The notes: generated from the letters alone by a model not told the origin. A stretch of 64,000 nt of DNA from Pseudomonadota bacterium (GCA_029779845.1 JAKOZT010000132.1:82825-146824), one strand, 5' to 3'; positions 21,019 to 30,725 are shown, counted from the stretch's first letter. Translations and numbers: made by a program.

Positions 21019-21891
21019 ATGAACACGCTCGCCGCCCCGTCGCGCCTGGCGCTCTACCTGAACCTGATCCGCTGGGACCGCCCGGCCGGCAGCTACCTGC
21101 TGCTGTGGCCCACGCTGTCGGCGCTGTGGATCGCCGCCGGCGGCTTTCCGGGCTGGCATCTGCTGATCGTCTTCGTCGCCGGCACCTTCCTGATGCGCAG
21201 CGCCGGCTGCGCCGTCAACGACGTGGCCGACCGCGAGTTCGACCGCCACGTCAAGCGCACCGCGCAGCGCCCGGTCACCAGCGGCGCGATCTCGCCGCGC
21301 GAGGCGCTGGTGTTCGGCGCGGCGCTCGCGTTCGTCGCCTTCCTGCTGGTGCTGACCACCAACCTCGCCACCGTGCGGTGGAGCGTCGCCGCGCTGGCGG
21401 TGACGCTCTTCTACCCGTTCACCAAGCGCTTCTTCTCGATGCCGCAGGCGGTGCTGGGCGTGGCCTTCAGCTTCGGCATCCCGATGGCCTTCGCGGCGGC
21501 CGGCGGCGGCGTGCCGGCGCTGGCGTGGTGGCTGCTCGTGGGCAACCTGTTCTGGGTGCTGGCCTACGACACCGAGTACGCGATGGTCGATCGCGACGAC
21601 GACCTGAAGATCGGCATCCGCACCTCGGCGATCACGCTGGGCCGCTTCGACGTGGTCGGCGTGATGGCCTTCTACGCCGCCTTCGTGGCGATCTGGGCCT
21701 GGCTGGGCGCCGGCATCGGAGCGGGCTGGCCGTATTTCGCCGGCCTCGCGGTGGCGGGCGCGATCGCGGCCTGGCACTACACGCTGATCCGCACGCGCAC
21801 GCGCGACGGCTGCTTCCGCGCCTTCCGGCTCAACCACTGGGTCGGCTTCGCGGTGTTCGCGGGCGTGGTGGCGGACTTCGCGCTGCGCTGA
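21019..21891 (+). CDS. ubiA: 4-hydroxybenzoate octaprenyltransferase UbiA
   Basis: 290 residues, multi-pass inner membrane prenyltransferase of ubiquinone synthesis. Both aspartate-rich motifs are present: [19 protein letters not shown] and [17 protein letters not shown], separated by hydrophobic helices. Start ATG 21019 begins the conserved [19 protein letters not shown] region. Divergent from the RES/Xre pair, followed after 51 nt by sodC. Confidence 0.96.
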   Translation: MNTLAAPSRLALYLNLIRWDRPAGSYLLLWPTLSALWIAAGGFPGWHLLIVFVAGTFLMRSAGCAVNDVADREFDRHVKRTAQRPVTSGAISPREALVFGAALAFVAFLLVLTTNLATVRWSVAALAVTLFYPFTKRFFSMPQAVLGVAFSFGIPMAFAAAGGGVPALAWWLLVGNLFWVLAYDTEYAMVDRDDDLKIGIRTSAITLGRFDVVGVMAFYAAFVAIWAWLGAGIGAGWPYFAGLAVAGAIAAWHYTLIRTRTRDGCFRAFRLNHWVGFAVFAGVVADFALR

Positions 21892-21942
21892 ATCGGCGCA
21901 GTCCTACGCGCGCCGGCTCGCAGCGCCTCCTAAAGTGTGCGC

Positions 21943-22560
21943 ATGAGCGCGCCCCTCACATCCCGTTGGATGGCTTCAGCCGGCCTGCTCGCGCTCGCCG
22001 CCTGCACGCAGCCCGCCGCGCAGGTGGGCCAACCGGTGGTGCTGCGCACGCCGACCGCCGGCGCCGCGGCCACGCTGGTCGACGTGAACGGCACGCCCGG
22101 CGGCCGCGCGACGCTGACGCAGACGGCGGCCGGCGTCGAGATCGTGGTCAACGTGCAGGCGCAGACGCCCGGCGAACACGGCGTGCACGTGCATGCCAAC
22201 GGCCGATGCGAACCGGGGCCCGACCCCTCCGGCGCCACCATCGCCTTCGGCGCGGCCGGCGGCCACTTCGACTCGGGCGGCTCGAAGAAGCACGCCGGCC
22301 CCGGCAAGCCGCCCGAACAGGGTCATGCGGGGGACGCGCCGAACATCGTGGTCGGCGCCGACGGCAGCGGCACGCTGCGCTACCTGCACCCCCATGCCAC
22401 GCTGGGCATCGGCGCGACCTCGGTGCTCGGCAAGGCGCTGGTCGTGCACGCCGGGCCGGACGACTACCGCACCGACCCGGCCGGCAACTCCGGCGCGCGC
22501 GTGCTGTGCGGCGTGATCGAGACAGCGCCGCCGGCGGCGCCGAAAACGAATCAGGGGTAG
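21943..22560 (+). CDS. sodC: Cu/Zn superoxide dismutase, lipoprotein type
   Basis: 205 residues. Lipobox LAAC (Cys about residue 21) suggests membrane-anchored periplasmic enzyme dismuting superoxide. Metal ligands all visible: Cu ligands HVH in GVHVHANG, bridging His in GGHFDSG, Zn ligands in [18 protein letters not shown], last Cu His in VVHAGPDD; Arg of [12 protein letters not shown] and the two Cys of the structural disulphide are kept. ATG 21943 preferred over the GTG two codons upstream. Convergent with gdhA (10-nt overlap). Fits the peroxide-defence content of the window. Confidence 0.94.
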   Translation: MSAPLTSRWMASAGLLALAACTQPAAQVGQPVVLRTPTAGAAATLVDVNGTPGGRATLTQTAAGVEIVVNVQAQTPGEHGVHVHANGRCEPGPDPSGATIAFGAAGGHFDSGGSKKHAGPGKPPEQGHAGDAPNIVVGADGSGTLRYLHPHATLGIGATSVLGKALVVHAGPDDYRTDPAGNSGARVLCGVIETAPPAAPKTNQG

Positions 22561-23828
22561 AGGCCGCGCTCCTCCCGCGCCGTCAGGATGCGCTCGCAGG
22601 CCACCGCGAAGGTCGCCGTGCGCAGCGTGATCGCATGCCTGTCGGCGGTGTCCCAGATGCGCTTCAAGGCGCCGACCATGATCTTGTCGAGCCGCAGGTT
22701 GATCTCGTCCTCGGTCCAGAAGAACGAGCTGAAGTCCTGCACCCACTCGAAGTAGCTGACCGTCACGCCGCCGGCGTTGCAGATCACGTCGGGCACGACG
22801 AGGATGCCGCGCTCGGCGAGGATGTCGTCGGCCTCGGGCAGCGTCGGGCCGTTGGCGCCTTCGAGCACCAGCTTCGCGCTGGTGCGCCGCGCGCGCGCGG
22901 GCGTGATCTGGCCTTCCAGCGCGGCGGGGATCAGGATGTCGCACTTGACGTCCCAGAACGCCTCGTCGTCGGCGCGCTCGGCGCCCTTGAAGTCGCCGAC
23001 GCCGCCGTACTGCTTGAGCGTGGGCATCAGCTCGGCCATGGCTATGCCCTTGTCGTTGACGATGGTGCCGGTGTGGTCCTGGATCGCGACGATCTTCGCG
23101 CCGGCCTGCGCGAACAGCTCGGCCGCCGCCGAGCCGACGTTGCCGAAGCCCTGCACCGCGACGCGCGCGCCATCGAGCTCGAGGTTGATGCGCCGCGCCG
23201 CCTCGCGCCCGGTGACGAACACGCCGCGCCCGGTGGCCTTGACGCGGCCGAGCGAGCCGCCCAGGTGGATCGGCTTGCCGGTGACCACGCCGGTGGCGGT
23301 GCTGCCGGTGTTCATCGAGTACGTGTCCATCATCCACGCCATGATCTGCGGGTTGGTGTTCACGTCGGGCGCCGGGATGTCCTGGTTCGGCCCGATGATG
23401 ATGCCGATCTCGCTGGTGTAGCGGCGCGTCATGCGCTCCAGCTCCTTGTGCGAGAGCTTCTTCGGGTCGACGCGGATGCCGCCCTTGGCGCCGCCGTAGG
23501 GCAGGTTGACCGCGGCGTTCTTGATCGACATCCACGCCGCCAGCGCCATCACCTCTTCCAGCGTGACGTTCGGGTGGTAGCGCACGCCGCCCTTGCCGGG
23601 GCCGCGCGAGAGGTTGTGCTGCACGCGGAAGCCCTCGAAGTGCGCCACCGTGCCGTCGTCGAGTTCGATCGGCACGTCGACGATCAGCGCGCGCTTGGGG
23701 CGCTTGAGCGTCTCGCCCCAGCGCGCCAGGTGGCCGAGGTAGGGCAGCACGCGGTCGACCTGCGAGAGGTAGGTGTGCCAGGGGCCGGTCGGATCGGGGT
23801 GGACGTAGGACAGCGGGCTCGGGGTCAT
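22551..23828 (-). CDS. gdhA: glutamate dehydrogenase (Glu/Leu/Phe/Val family)
   Basis: 425 residues from ATG 23828 with GGAGA RBS. Interconverts glutamate and 2-oxoglutarate plus ammonia. The catalytic Lys lies in [14 protein letters not shown], the substrate region in GGVRYHPNV, and the Rossmann motif in [11 protein letters not shown]. Length and the short N-terminus are those of the hexameric NAD-type catabolic group. Downstream of proC and putA on the same strand, separated by 153 nt, so likely with its own promoter; context suggests removing glutamate produced from proline. Confidence 0.95.
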   Translation of the reverse strand: MTPSPLSYVHPDPTGPWHTYLSQVDRVLPYLGHLARWGETLKRPKRALIVDVPIELDDGTVAHFEGFRVQHNLSRGPGKGGVRYHPNVTLEEVMALAAWMSIKNAAVNLPYGGAKGGIRVDPKKLSHKELERMTRRYTSEIGIIIGPNQDIPAPDVNTNPQIMAWMMDTYSMNTGSTATGVVTGKPIHLGGSLGRVKATGRGVFVTGREAARRINLELDGARVAVQGFGNVGSAAAELFAQAGAKIVAIQDHTGTIVNDKGIAMAELMPTLKQYGGVGDFKGAERADDEAFWDVKCDILIPAALEGQITPARARRTSAKLVLEGANGPTLPEADDILAERGILVVPDVICNAGGVTVSYFEWVQDFSSFFWTEDEINLRLDKIMVGALKRIWDTADRHAITLRTATFAVACERILTAREERGLYP

Positions 23829-23981
23829 GGTGTCTCCGGTTTGAAGTTCATGCGCGCCATGCCGCGCTCGTGGCGCAGCCGGCCGCATGCGGCGAGACTG
23901 TAGGCGCCCTCGCGCCGAGTTTTCCACCGAGGGTCATGCCGGGTTTGCATGGCTTGCGCCGTGGCCGGCATGCGGGCGGTG

Positions 23982-24797
23982 TCAGGCCCCGAACTCGTCC
24001 CCGAGTTCCTTGGCGCGCTGCTGCGCGGCGCGGATGGCTTCGACGAAGGCGGCCTTCATGCCGCTCGCTTCCATCGCCGTGAGTGCCGCGTAGGTGGTGC
24101 CGCCTTTGGAGGTGACACGCTCGCGCAGCACCTCCGGCGCCTCGCTCGACGCCTGCGCCAGGGCCGTCGCGCCGGCGAAGGTGGCGAGCGCCAGCTGCTT
24201 GCCCTGCTCGGCGGACAGGCCCATCTCCAGCGCCGCCTGCATCATCGCCTCGACGAAGTAGAAGACGTAGGCCGGCCCCGAGCCCGACAGCGCGGTGACG
24301 GCGTCGAGGTCTTCCTCGCGCGCCACCCACAGCGTGCGGCCGGTGGGCGCGAGCAGCGCCTCGGCGGCGCGCCGCTCGTCGGCGCTGACCGCGTCGCGTG
24401 CGTACAGCCCGGCGATGCCCTGGCCGATCAGCGCCGGCGTGTTGGGCATGCTGCGCACCACGCGCTGGCTGCCGGTGGCGCGCACGATCGCCTCGCTGCG
24501 GATGCCGGCCATCACGCTGAACTGCAGCGCGCCGCGCACGTGCTCGGCGCAGGGCGCGGCGGCGGCCTGGAAGAGTTGCGGCTTGACCGCCCACACGATC
24601 ATCGCCGCCTGCGCCAACGCCGCGTCGGCCGCGGCCTGCGTGCGCACGCCGTGCTCGGCGGCGAGCTTGGCGCGCTGCGCCTCGCCGGGGTCGATCACGA
24701 GGATGGAGCGGCCCGGCCGGCCGGCCGCGACCAGCCCGCCGATGATGGCCGAGGCCATGTTGCCGCCGCCGACGAAGGCAAGCAGGTCGTGTGTCAT
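23982..24797 (-). CDS. proC: pyrroline-5-carboxylate reductase
   Basis: 271 residues. Last step of proline synthesis, NAD(P)H-dependent reduction of pyrroline-5-carboxylate. Rossmann motif LLAFVGGGNMASAIIGGL at the start, and the C-terminal signature with ALSGSGPAYVFYFVEAMMQAA and GATALAQASSEAPEVLRERVTSKGGTTY. Starts 10 nt after the preceding unknown gene; same strand as putA, an unusual closeness of proline-making and proline-degrading genes. Confidence 0.96.
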   Translation of the reverse strand: MTHDLLAFVGGGNMASAIIGGLVAAGRPGRSILVIDPGEAQRAKLAAEHGVRTQAAADAALAQAAMIVWAVKPQLFQAAAAPCAEHVRGALQFSVMAGIRSEAIVRATGSQRVVRSMPNTPALIGQGIAGLYARDAVSADERRAAEALLAPTGRTLWVAREEDLDAVTALSGSGPAYVFYFVEAMMQAALEMGLSAEQGKQLALATFAGATALAQASSEAPEVLRERVTSKGGTTYAALTAMEASGMKAAFVEAIRAAQQRAKELGDEFGA

Positions 24798-24807
24798 CGT
24801 TGGCTCC

Positions 24808-25218
24808 TCACTGCGCCGGCGCCGAGGCCGGGTGCGTCGGCAGCACCACGCCCGGGCCGAGCGGGATGTCCGGCGTCTCGGCGATCCCGGTGACGAAGTA
24901 GCGCGTCTCGCCGAAGCAGCTGGTCGGCAGGCCGACCTTCTCTTCGTAGTGCAGGCTGACGCGCTTGCCCATCAGCGCACTGATGCGCTGGGCGAGCGCA
25001 TCGTCGTGCACCGTGAAGGCGAACTTCTCGACCGTGCTGCCGGGCAGCGACACCAGCGCCAGTTCGCCCTCCCAGGTCTTGCAGACCCAGCCCCTGTTGG
25101 AGAACTTCTGCACCCAGCCGGCGCGCTCGCCGTTGGCGTAGCTCCAGTTCAGCACGACGGCGAACCAGGCGGTGACGAGGACGATCAGGGCGACGATGGC
25201 GGCGAGGGCGGCTTTCAT
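24808..25218 (-). CDS. conserved hypothetical membrane-anchored protein
   Basis: 136 residues from ATG 25218. One N-terminal hydrophobic helix (residues about 3-22, ALAAIVALIVLVTAWFAVVL) then a periplasmic domain with two Cys (VCKTWEGE and TSCFGETRYFVTG) that could form a disulphide, plus SLPGSTVEKFAFTVHDD and ISALMGKRVSLHYEEKVG. I have no functional family. It lies between putA and proC with 28 and 10 nt gaps, so probably co-transcribed with them. Confidence 0.8.
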   Translation of the reverse strand: MKAALAAIVALIVLVTAWFAVVLNWSYANGERAGWVQKFSNRGWVCKTWEGELALVSLPGSTVEKFAFTVHDDALAQRISALMGKRVSLHYEEKVGLPTSCFGETRYFVTGIAETPDIPLGPGVVLPTHPASAPAQ

Positions 25219-25246
25219 AACCCGTGATCGTCGCATACCGGTCGCG

Positions 25247-28243
25247 TCATTCCCTTGCCAGCCCGGCCAGCAGTTCGACGTTGCCGCCCGCCGCGGCGGT
25301 GTTGACGGTCAGCGTCTGCTCGGCGCAGAAGCGATACAGGTAGTGCGGCCCGCCCGCCTTCGGCCCGGTGCCCGACAGCCCTTCGCCGCCGAAGGGCTGC
25401 ACGCCGACCACCGCGCCGATCATGTTGCGGTTGACGTAGACGTTGCCGACGCGCGCCGCCTCGGCGATGCGCAGCGCGCGGCCGTCGATGCGCGTCTGCA
25501 CGCCCAGCGTCAGGCCGTAGCCGAGCGCGTTGATGCGCGCCACCAGCGCATCGACCTCGCCGCGCCAGCGCACGACGTGCAGCACCGGGCCGAAGATCTC
25601 CTGCTTCAGTTCGGCGACGTCGTTCAATTCGAAGGCCACCGGCGCGATCAGGCGTTCGACCGTGGAATTCACCGGCGTCTCGCCGATCGACCGCGCTTCG
25701 CGCTTCAGCCGCTCGATCTGCGCGCGCAGGCCGGCATGGGCCTCGGCGTCGATCACCGGGCCCACGTCGGTGGCCAGCAGCGCCGGGTCGCCCACCACCA
25801 GCTCGGCCATCGCGCCGCGCAGCATCTGAATCACGCCTTCGGCCACGCTGTCGTGCAGCAGCAGCAGCCGCAAGGCCGAGCAGCGCTGACCGGCGGAGCG
25901 GAAGGCGCTGGTGACCACCGCATCCACCACCTGCTCGGGCAGCGCGCTGCTGTCGACGATCATCGCGTTGATGCCGCCGGTCTCGGCGATCAGCGGCACG
26001 ATGGCGCCGTCGCGGTCGGCCAGCGTGCGGTTGATCAGCCGCGCCACCGCGGTCGAGCCGGTGAAGCACACGCCGGCCGTGCGCGCATCGGCCACCAGCG
26101 CGGCGCCGACGGTTTCGCCTGCACCGTGCAGCAGCGCCAGCGCGTCGGCGGGCACGCCGGCCTCGTGCAGCAGCGCGACCAGACGCTGCGCGACGCACGG
26201 CGTCTGCTCGGCCGGCTTGGCGGCCACCGTGTTGCCGGCGACCAGCGCCGCCGCGACTTGCCCGGCGAAGATCGCCAGCGGGAAGTTCCACGGGCTGATG
26301 CAGACGAACACGCCGCGGCCATGCAGGCGCAGCTCGTTGTGCTCGCCGGTCGGGCCGGGCAGGGTCTGCGCGAGCAGGCGCTGCTCGGCCTGCTCGGCGT
26401 AGTAGCGCAGGAAGTCGACCGCCTCGCGCACTTCGGCGACGCAGTCGGCGAGCGTCTTGTGCGCTTCCTTGACGAGCAGGCCGCAGAACTCGCTCAGGCG
26501 TGCGTCGAGCGCGTCGGCGGTGCGGCGCAGCACGTCTGCGCGCTCGGCCACCGGGCGTGCACTCCATTGCGGAAAAGCAGCGTGCAGACGCTGCATCGCG
26601 GCGGCTATCTCGGCCGGCGTCGCTTCGGCCATCGCCTCGATGCGCGTGGCGGCCACGGCAGCCAGCAGCGGCGCGCGCTGCGCGGGCACGGCGAGATCCG
26701 CGCCGCTCGAGTTCGGCCGCGTGCCGTACAGATCGCGCGGCAGCACCAGCCCCGGCGTCTGCGCCGGCAGCAGCGGCGAGGCGAGCAGTGCATCGACGTC
26801 GACCTGCGGATCGGCCAGCTGATGCACGAAGGAGGAATTCGCGCCGTTCTCCAGCAGCCGGCGCACGAGGTAGGCGAGCAGGTCGCGGTGCTCGCCCACC
26901 GGCGCGTAGATGCGCACCGGCACCGCGGCGCCGGCCATCACTTCGCGGTAGACGCTCTCGCCCATGCCGTGCAGGCGCTGCATCTCGAAAGCCGCGCCGC
27001 TGCCTTCGGCCCCTTCTGCCATTTGCAGGATGGCCGCGATGGTGCCGGCGTTGTGCGTCGCGAACTGCGGGTAGATCACGTCGTGCTGCGCCAGCAGCGC
27101 CTTGGCGCAGGCCAGGTAGGACAGATCGGTGTGGTGCTTGTGCGTGAACACCGGGTAGCCCGCGAGGCCCAGTTCCTGCGCGCGCTTGACCTCGCCGTCC
27201 CAGTAGGCGCCTTTGACGAGCCGCACCATGAAGCGCAAGCCGTGCGCTCGCGCGATGCGCGCCACTTCCTCGACCACCGCGAGTGCGCGCGTCTGGTAGG
27301 CCTGGATTGCCAGGCCGAAGCCGCGCCAGCACGGGTGCTCGCGCGCGATGCGCCCGGCCAGCGCTTCGAACACGTCGAGCGAGAGTTCGAGGCGTTCGCT
27401 CTCCTCGGCGTCGATGGTGAGGTTGAGGTCGGCGCGCGCCGCCGCGTCGGCCAGCGTCCACACGCGCGGCAGCAGCTCGGCGCAGACCCGCTCGCGCTGA
27501 GCCATCTCGTAGCGCGAGAACAGCGCGCTGAGCTTGATCGAGATGCCGTCGCAGGCTTCCGGCCCGCCTTCGCCGCGCGCCTGCGCGATGCGTGCGATCG
27601 CCTGCGCGTAGGCCGCGTGGTAACGCCGCGCATCGGCCTCGCTGCGTGCGCCTTCGCCCAGCATGTCGTAGCTGAAGCGCAGCGCGGGTTGGGCACGGCG
27701 CTGCGCGTGCGCCTCGTCCATCGCTTCGCCGATGTGCTGGCCGAGCACGAACTGGCGTCCCAGCAATTGAATGGCGCGCACCGTCGCCGCCACCACCGTC
27801 TGTGCGCCCAGGCGTTCGAGCAGGCCGGGCTGGTGGCCGGCTTCGGGCAGGAAGCGCTTGGACATTCCGATCGCGCTGGCCGACAGCGCGGCCAGCATGC
27901 GGTGCGGCCCCTGCTCGTGCGGCGCGTCGAAGCGCGCCTTGCCGAGCTGGTCGGCCGTCAGCGCGATCGCCGTCTCGGCGTCGGGCACGCGCAGCAGCGC
28001 TTCGGCCAGGCGCATCAGCGCGAGGCCCTCGGCGCTGGAGATCGGGTACTCGCGCAGCAGCGACTCCATCGCCCAGAACGGCGCCGGCTTGTCGCGCACC
28101 GCGCGCACCCAGGGCGCGGCGCGGGCGGCGGCGCGCGGCCAGTCGAGCCGGCCGGCGAGCGCGCTCAACGCTGCATCCAGCGCCTCGCGCTCGGGGCGAT
28201 ACGGATCGGGCAGGCGCGCGGCTTCGGGCGGGGCGGTGAACAT
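25247..28243 (-). CDS. putA: bifunctional proline dehydrogenase / P5C dehydrogenase PutA
   Basis: 998 residues, the short type-A PutA without the N-terminal ribbon-helix-helix DNA-binding domain, so it cannot autorepress. Proline dehydrogenase barrel (about 120-450: GISIKLSALFSRYEMAQ, RFMVRLVKGAYWDGEVK, YPVFTHKHHTDLSYLAC, LHGMGESVYREV) then aldehyde dehydrogenase domain (about 520-970) with AETGGINAMIVDSS and active-site Cys in RSAGQRCSALRLL. Converts proline to glutamate at the membrane. Divergent from an Lrp-type regulator, probably PutR-like, with a shared control region of 110 nt. Confidence 0.97.
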   Translation of the reverse strand: MFTAPPEAARLPDPYRPEREALDAALSALAGRLDWPRAAARAAPWVRAVRDKPAPFWAMESLLREYPISSAEGLALMRLAEALLRVPDAETAIALTADQLGKARFDAPHEQGPHRMLAALSASAIGMSKRFLPEAGHQPGLLERLGAQTVVAATVRAIQLLGRQFVLGQHIGEAMDEAHAQRRAQPALRFSYDMLGEGARSEADARRYHAAYAQAIARIAQARGEGGPEACDGISIKLSALFSRYEMAQRERVCAELLPRVWTLADAAARADLNLTIDAEESERLELSLDVFEALAGRIAREHPCWRGFGLAIQAYQTRALAVVEEVARIARAHGLRFMVRLVKGAYWDGEVKRAQELGLAGYPVFTHKHHTDLSYLACAKALLAQHDVIYPQFATHNAGTIAAILQMAEGAEGSGAAFEMQRLHGMGESVYREVMAGAAVPVRIYAPVGEHRDLLAYLVRRLLENGANSSFVHQLADPQVDVDALLASPLLPAQTPGLVLPRDLYGTRPNSSGADLAVPAQRAPLLAAVAATRIEAMAEATPAEIAAAMQRLHAAFPQWSARPVAERADVLRRTADALDARLSEFCGLLVKEAHKTLADCVAEVREAVDFLRYYAEQAEQRLLAQTLPGPTGEHNELRLHGRGVFVCISPWNFPLAIFAGQVAAALVAGNTVAAKPAEQTPCVAQRLVALLHEAGVPADALALLHGAGETVGAALVADARTAGVCFTGSTAVARLINRTLADRDGAIVPLIAETGGINAMIVDSSALPEQVVDAVVTSAFRSAGQRCSALRLLLLHDSVAEGVIQMLRGAMAELVVGDPALLATDVGPVIDAEAHAGLRAQIERLKREARSIGETPVNSTVERLIAPVAFELNDVAELKQEIFGPVLHVVRWRGEVDALVARINALGYGLTLGVQTRIDGRALRIAEAARVGNVYVNRNMIGAVVGVQPFGGEGLSGTGPKAGGPHYLYRFCAEQTLTVNTAAAGGNVELLAGLARE

Positions 28244-28275
28244 GGCATGCTCCGTGCAAACGACAGTGTCGAATA

Positions 28276-28306
28276 AGTTGCTAGGTTAGTAACTCATCGC
28301 TAGGAT
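28276..28306 (+). promoter_or_regulatory. Lrp regulator promoter with overlapping inverted-repeat operator
   Basis: Promoter for the Lrp gene: -35 TTGCTA (28278-28283), 17-nt spacer, -10 TAGGAT (28301-28306). An inverted repeat AGTTGCTA-GGT-TAGTAACT (28276-28294, 7 of 8 bases pair) covers the -35 and part of the spacer. This predicts autoregulation and, because putA is divergent, control of both genes from one site. No second copy is obvious, though the AT content is well above surroundings. Confidence 0.5.
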
Positions 28307-28353
28307 TTCTCTCGGAATCGACGCCAAGCCACCGAACGAACTTCAGCCGCCTC

Positions 28354-28839
28354 ATGAACAACGACGACAGCGCCCGCGCCCATTCGCTCGACAAGATCGA
28401 CATCCGCATCCTGCGCGTGTTGCAGAAAGACGGGCGGATTTCCAACCTCAAGCTCGCGGAGGAGGTGCATCTGTCGCCCACCGCGGTGCTGGAGCGCGTC
28501 AAGCGCCTGACGCGCGACGGCTTCATCCTCGGCTACGAGGCGCGGCTGAACCCCGACAAGCTCGGCGCGGGCATGCTGGTCTTCATCGAGGTGGTGCTCG
28601 ACCGCACCACGCACGACGCGATGAACGCCTTCAAGGCCGCGGTGCAGGTGCGCGCCGAGATCCAGGAATGCCACCTCGTGGCCGGCGGCTTCGACTACCT
28701 GATCAAGACGCGCGTGGCCAACATGCAGGCCTACCGCGAACTGGTGGGCTCGGTGATCTGGGCGCTGCCGGGGGTGCGCGAGACGCGCACCTATGCGGTG
28801 ATGGAAGAGGTGAAGAACACGGCGCTGCTGGCGATCTGA
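28354..28839 (+). CDS. Lrp/AsnC-family regulator, probable proline-responsive PutR
   Basis: 161 residues. Winged HTH (residues 12-60: LDKIDIRILRVLQKDGRISNLKLAEEVHLSPTAVLERVKRL) and RAM effector domain (80-150: CHLVAGGFDYLIKTRVANMQAYRELV, ending RTYAVMEEVKNT). Lrp-type PutR activates putA with proline in alphaproteobacteria and some others; divergent position from a PutA lacking its own DNA-binding domain makes the same role likely here. The site 28276-28294 is a candidate operator. Confidence 0.9.
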   Translation: MNNDDSARAHSLDKIDIRILRVLQKDGRISNLKLAEEVHLSPTAVLERVKRLTRDGFILGYEARLNPDKLGAGMLVFIEVVLDRTTHDAMNAFKAAVQVRAEIQECHLVAGGFDYLIKTRVANMQAYRELVGSVIWALPGVRETRTYAVMEEVKNTALLAI

Positions 28840-28881
28840 GGCGCGCGGCCGTCGCCGCTCTTGACGCTTTCCTCCAACATA

Positions 28882-28898
28882 CTGGACAATTGCTCCAG
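28882..28898. promoter_or_regulatory. inverted repeat before XRE-cupin gene
   Basis: CTGGA-CAATTGC-TCCAG, perfect 5-bp arms, ends one base before the start codon of the XRE-cupin gene, overlapping the position where an RBS would sit. Upstream at 28861 is TTGACG that may be a -35. Candidate autoregulatory operator; short, so modest confidence. Confidence 0.3.
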
Positions 28899-28899
28899 C

Positions 28900-29511
28900 A
28901 TGGAAGAAGCAACCGGATCGGACGACGACGACATCAACCAGCGCATCGCACGCCGCGTGGCCGGCTTGCGCGCCGCGGCCGGCCTGTCGCTGGATGCGCT
29001 GGCGGCGCGCAGCGCCGTCAGCCGCTCGACGATCTCGTTGATCGAGCGCGGCGAGACCAGCGCGACCGCGGTCGTGCTCGAGAAGATCGCCGCCGGGCTG
29101 GGCGTCGCGCTGGCCGCGCTGTTCGAGGTCGAGCGCGCCGCGCCGGGGCCGCTGATGCGGCGCGCCGAGCAGGCCGAGTGGCGCGATCCGGCCTCGGGCT
29201 ACCTGCGCCGCAACGTCTCGCCGCCGGACCATCCCTCGCCGCTGCGCATCGTCGAGGTCAGCTTCCCGGCCGGCCGGCGCGTCGTGCTCGAAGGCGGCAA
29301 TCCGGCGCACCCGATCGACGAGCAGATCTGGGTGCTCGAAGGCTCGATGACGCTGACGCACGGCCACACGAGCCACCGGCTCGATGCCGGCGATTGCCTG
29401 GCGCTGAGCGTCGACGGCCCGATCGAATTCCACAACCCCACGCGGCGCGCCGCGCGCTACGCGGTCGTGATCGCGAGCGCGGCGCCGCGCACGCGCAAGC
29501 CCTCCCGATGA
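28900..29511 (+). CDS. XRE-family regulator with C-terminal cupin
   Basis: 203 residues from ATG 28900 (an upstream TTG in frame lies in the probable promoter). HTH domain (about residues 14-70: LRAAAGLSLDALAARSAVSRSTISLIERGETS) and a cupin domain (about 105-190: HPIDEQIWVLEGSMTLTHGHTSHRLDAGDCL). Proteins of this build sense small molecules through the cupin and often control amino-acid or polyamine metabolism. It overlaps the acetyltransferase gene by ATGA, so the two form an operon; the acetyltransferase may act on or be controlled in response to the same molecule. Confidence 0.88.
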   Translation: MEEATGSDDDDINQRIARRVAGLRAAAGLSLDALAARSAVSRSTISLIERGETSATAVVLEKIAAGLGVALAALFEVERAAPGPLMRRAEQAEWRDPASGYLRRNVSPPDHPSPLRIVEVSFPAGRRVVLEGGNPAHPIDEQIWVLEGSMTLTHGHTSHRLDAGDCLALSVDGPIEFHNPTRRAARYAVVIASAAPRTRKPSR

Positions 29512-29975
29512 AGATCGAGATCGACGATTTGTCGCGCCCCGCCATCCACGCGCTGCTGAACGAGCACCTGCGCAACATGCACGAGCTGTCGCCGCCGGAG
29601 AGCGTGCATGCGCTCGACCTTGACGCGCTGCGCCGGCCCGAGATCACCTTCTGGTCGGCCTGGGAGGGCGAGGTGCTGCTCGGCTGCGCGGCGCTGCTGG
29701 CGCTGGACGCGCGGCACGGCGAGGTGAAGTCGATGCGCACGCCCGCGGCGCGGCGCCGCACCGGCGCCGGACGCGCGCTGCTGATGCAGGTGATCGGCGC
29801 CGCGCGCGAGCGCGGCTACGAGCGCCTGAGCCTGGAGACCGGTTCGATGGAGGCGTTCGAGCCGGCGCGCCGCCTGTACGAAAGCGCCGGCTTCGTCGCG
29901 ACCGGGCCGTTCGGCAGCTACGTCGACGACCCGAACAGCATCTTCATGACCCTGGCGCTCGCGCCCGCGCGATAG
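29508..29975 (+). CDS. GNAT-family N-acetyltransferase
   Basis: 155 residues. GNAT fold using acetyl-CoA; the pyrophosphate-binding loop is RRRTGAGRALLMQVI (about 82-96) with later YERLSLETGSMEAFEPARRLYESAGF. Resembles the group annotated as YsnE/PhnO-like acetyltransferases. Translationally coupled (ATGA) to the XRE-cupin regulator; overlaps the convergent yggS by 32 nt. Substrate unknown. Confidence 0.88.
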   Translation: MKIEIDDLSRPAIHALLNEHLRNMHELSPPESVHALDLDALRRPEITFWSAWEGEVLLGCAALLALDARHGEVKSMRTPAARRRTGAGRALLMQVIGAARERGYERLSLETGSMEAFEPARRLYESAGFVATGPFGSYVDDPNSIFMTLALAPAR

Positions 29976-30660
29976 CGCGCGCGCCGAAGATCGCGCTGCC
30001 GATGCGCACGAGGGTCGCGCCTTCGAGGATGGCGGCTTCCAGATCGGCGCTCATGCCCATCGAGAGCGTGTCGAGGTCCAGGCCCTCGGCGCGCAGTTGG
30101 CCGAGCAATTCGCGCAAGGCGCGGTGCGGCACGCGCTGCGCGGCCAGGTCGCCCTCCGGCTCGGGAATCGCCATCAGCCCGCGCAACTTCAAGCGCGGCA
30201 GTGCCGCCACCGCCTTCGCCACCGCCGGCACCTCGCCCGGCGCCAGCCCGCTCTTGCTCGCCTCGCCGCTGATGTTGACTTGCAGGCACACCTGCAAGGG
30301 CGGCAGCGAGCCCGGCCGCTGCTCCGACAGGCGCTGCGCGATCTTCAGCCGGTCGACCGAATGCACCCAGTCGAACTGCTCGGCGACCGCGCGTGTCTTG
30401 TTGCTTTGCAGCGGCCCGATCAAATGCCATTCGAGTGAAGCGCGCAGATCGCCCAGCGCGGCGATCTTGTCCAGCGCCTCCTGCACGTAGTTCTCGCCGA
30501 AGCGGCGCTCGCCCGCCGCATGGGCCTCGCGCACCGCGTCGGCACCGAAGGTTTTGCTCACACACAGCAGCGTGACGCTTTGCACGGGGCGCTGCGCAGC
30601 CTCGCAAGCCCGTGAAATGCGAGCGCGCACTTGTTGTATGTTGCCCTTGATCGTCACCAT
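29944..30660 (-). CDS. yggS: pyridoxal-phosphate homeostasis protein YggS
   Basis: 238 residues from ATG 30660. PLP-binding fold type III barrel without known catalysis; balances vitamin B6 and amino-acid pools. PLP Lys in VTLLCVSKTFGADAVREAHAAG, then GENYVQEALDKI, WHLIGPLQSNKTR, and MGMSADLEAAILEGATLVRIGSAIFG near the end. Divergent from pilT by 65 nt, the common beta/gammaproteobacterial order. Confidence 0.95.
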   Translation of the reverse strand: MVTIKGNIQQVRARISRACEAAQRPVQSVTLLCVSKTFGADAVREAHAAGERRFGENYVQEALDKIAALGDLRASLEWHLIGPLQSNKTRAVAEQFDWVHSVDRLKIAQRLSEQRPGSLPPLQVCLQVNISGEASKSGLAPGEVPAVAKAVAALPRLKLRGLMAIPEPEGDLAAQRVPHRALRELLGQLRAEGLDLDTLSMGMSADLEAAILEGATLVRIGSAIFGARAIARARAPGS

Positions 30661-30725
30661 AATCCTCTGAGAGTATCCGCCGGCAGCGCCCACCGCGCGC
30701 TTACGCCCACCACTTCGCGCATCCC

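Noticed and set aside
23935..23972. CATGCCGG / CCGGCATG inverted repeat between proC and gdhA
   Set aside because: 8-bp arms with a 22-nt loop and no T-run; expected by chance in GC-rich DNA, so not called a terminator.
28861..28899. TTG at 28861 as start of the XRE-cupin protein
   Set aside because: It lies in the probable promoter (TTGACG) and would add residues without similarity; ATG 28900 fits the family.
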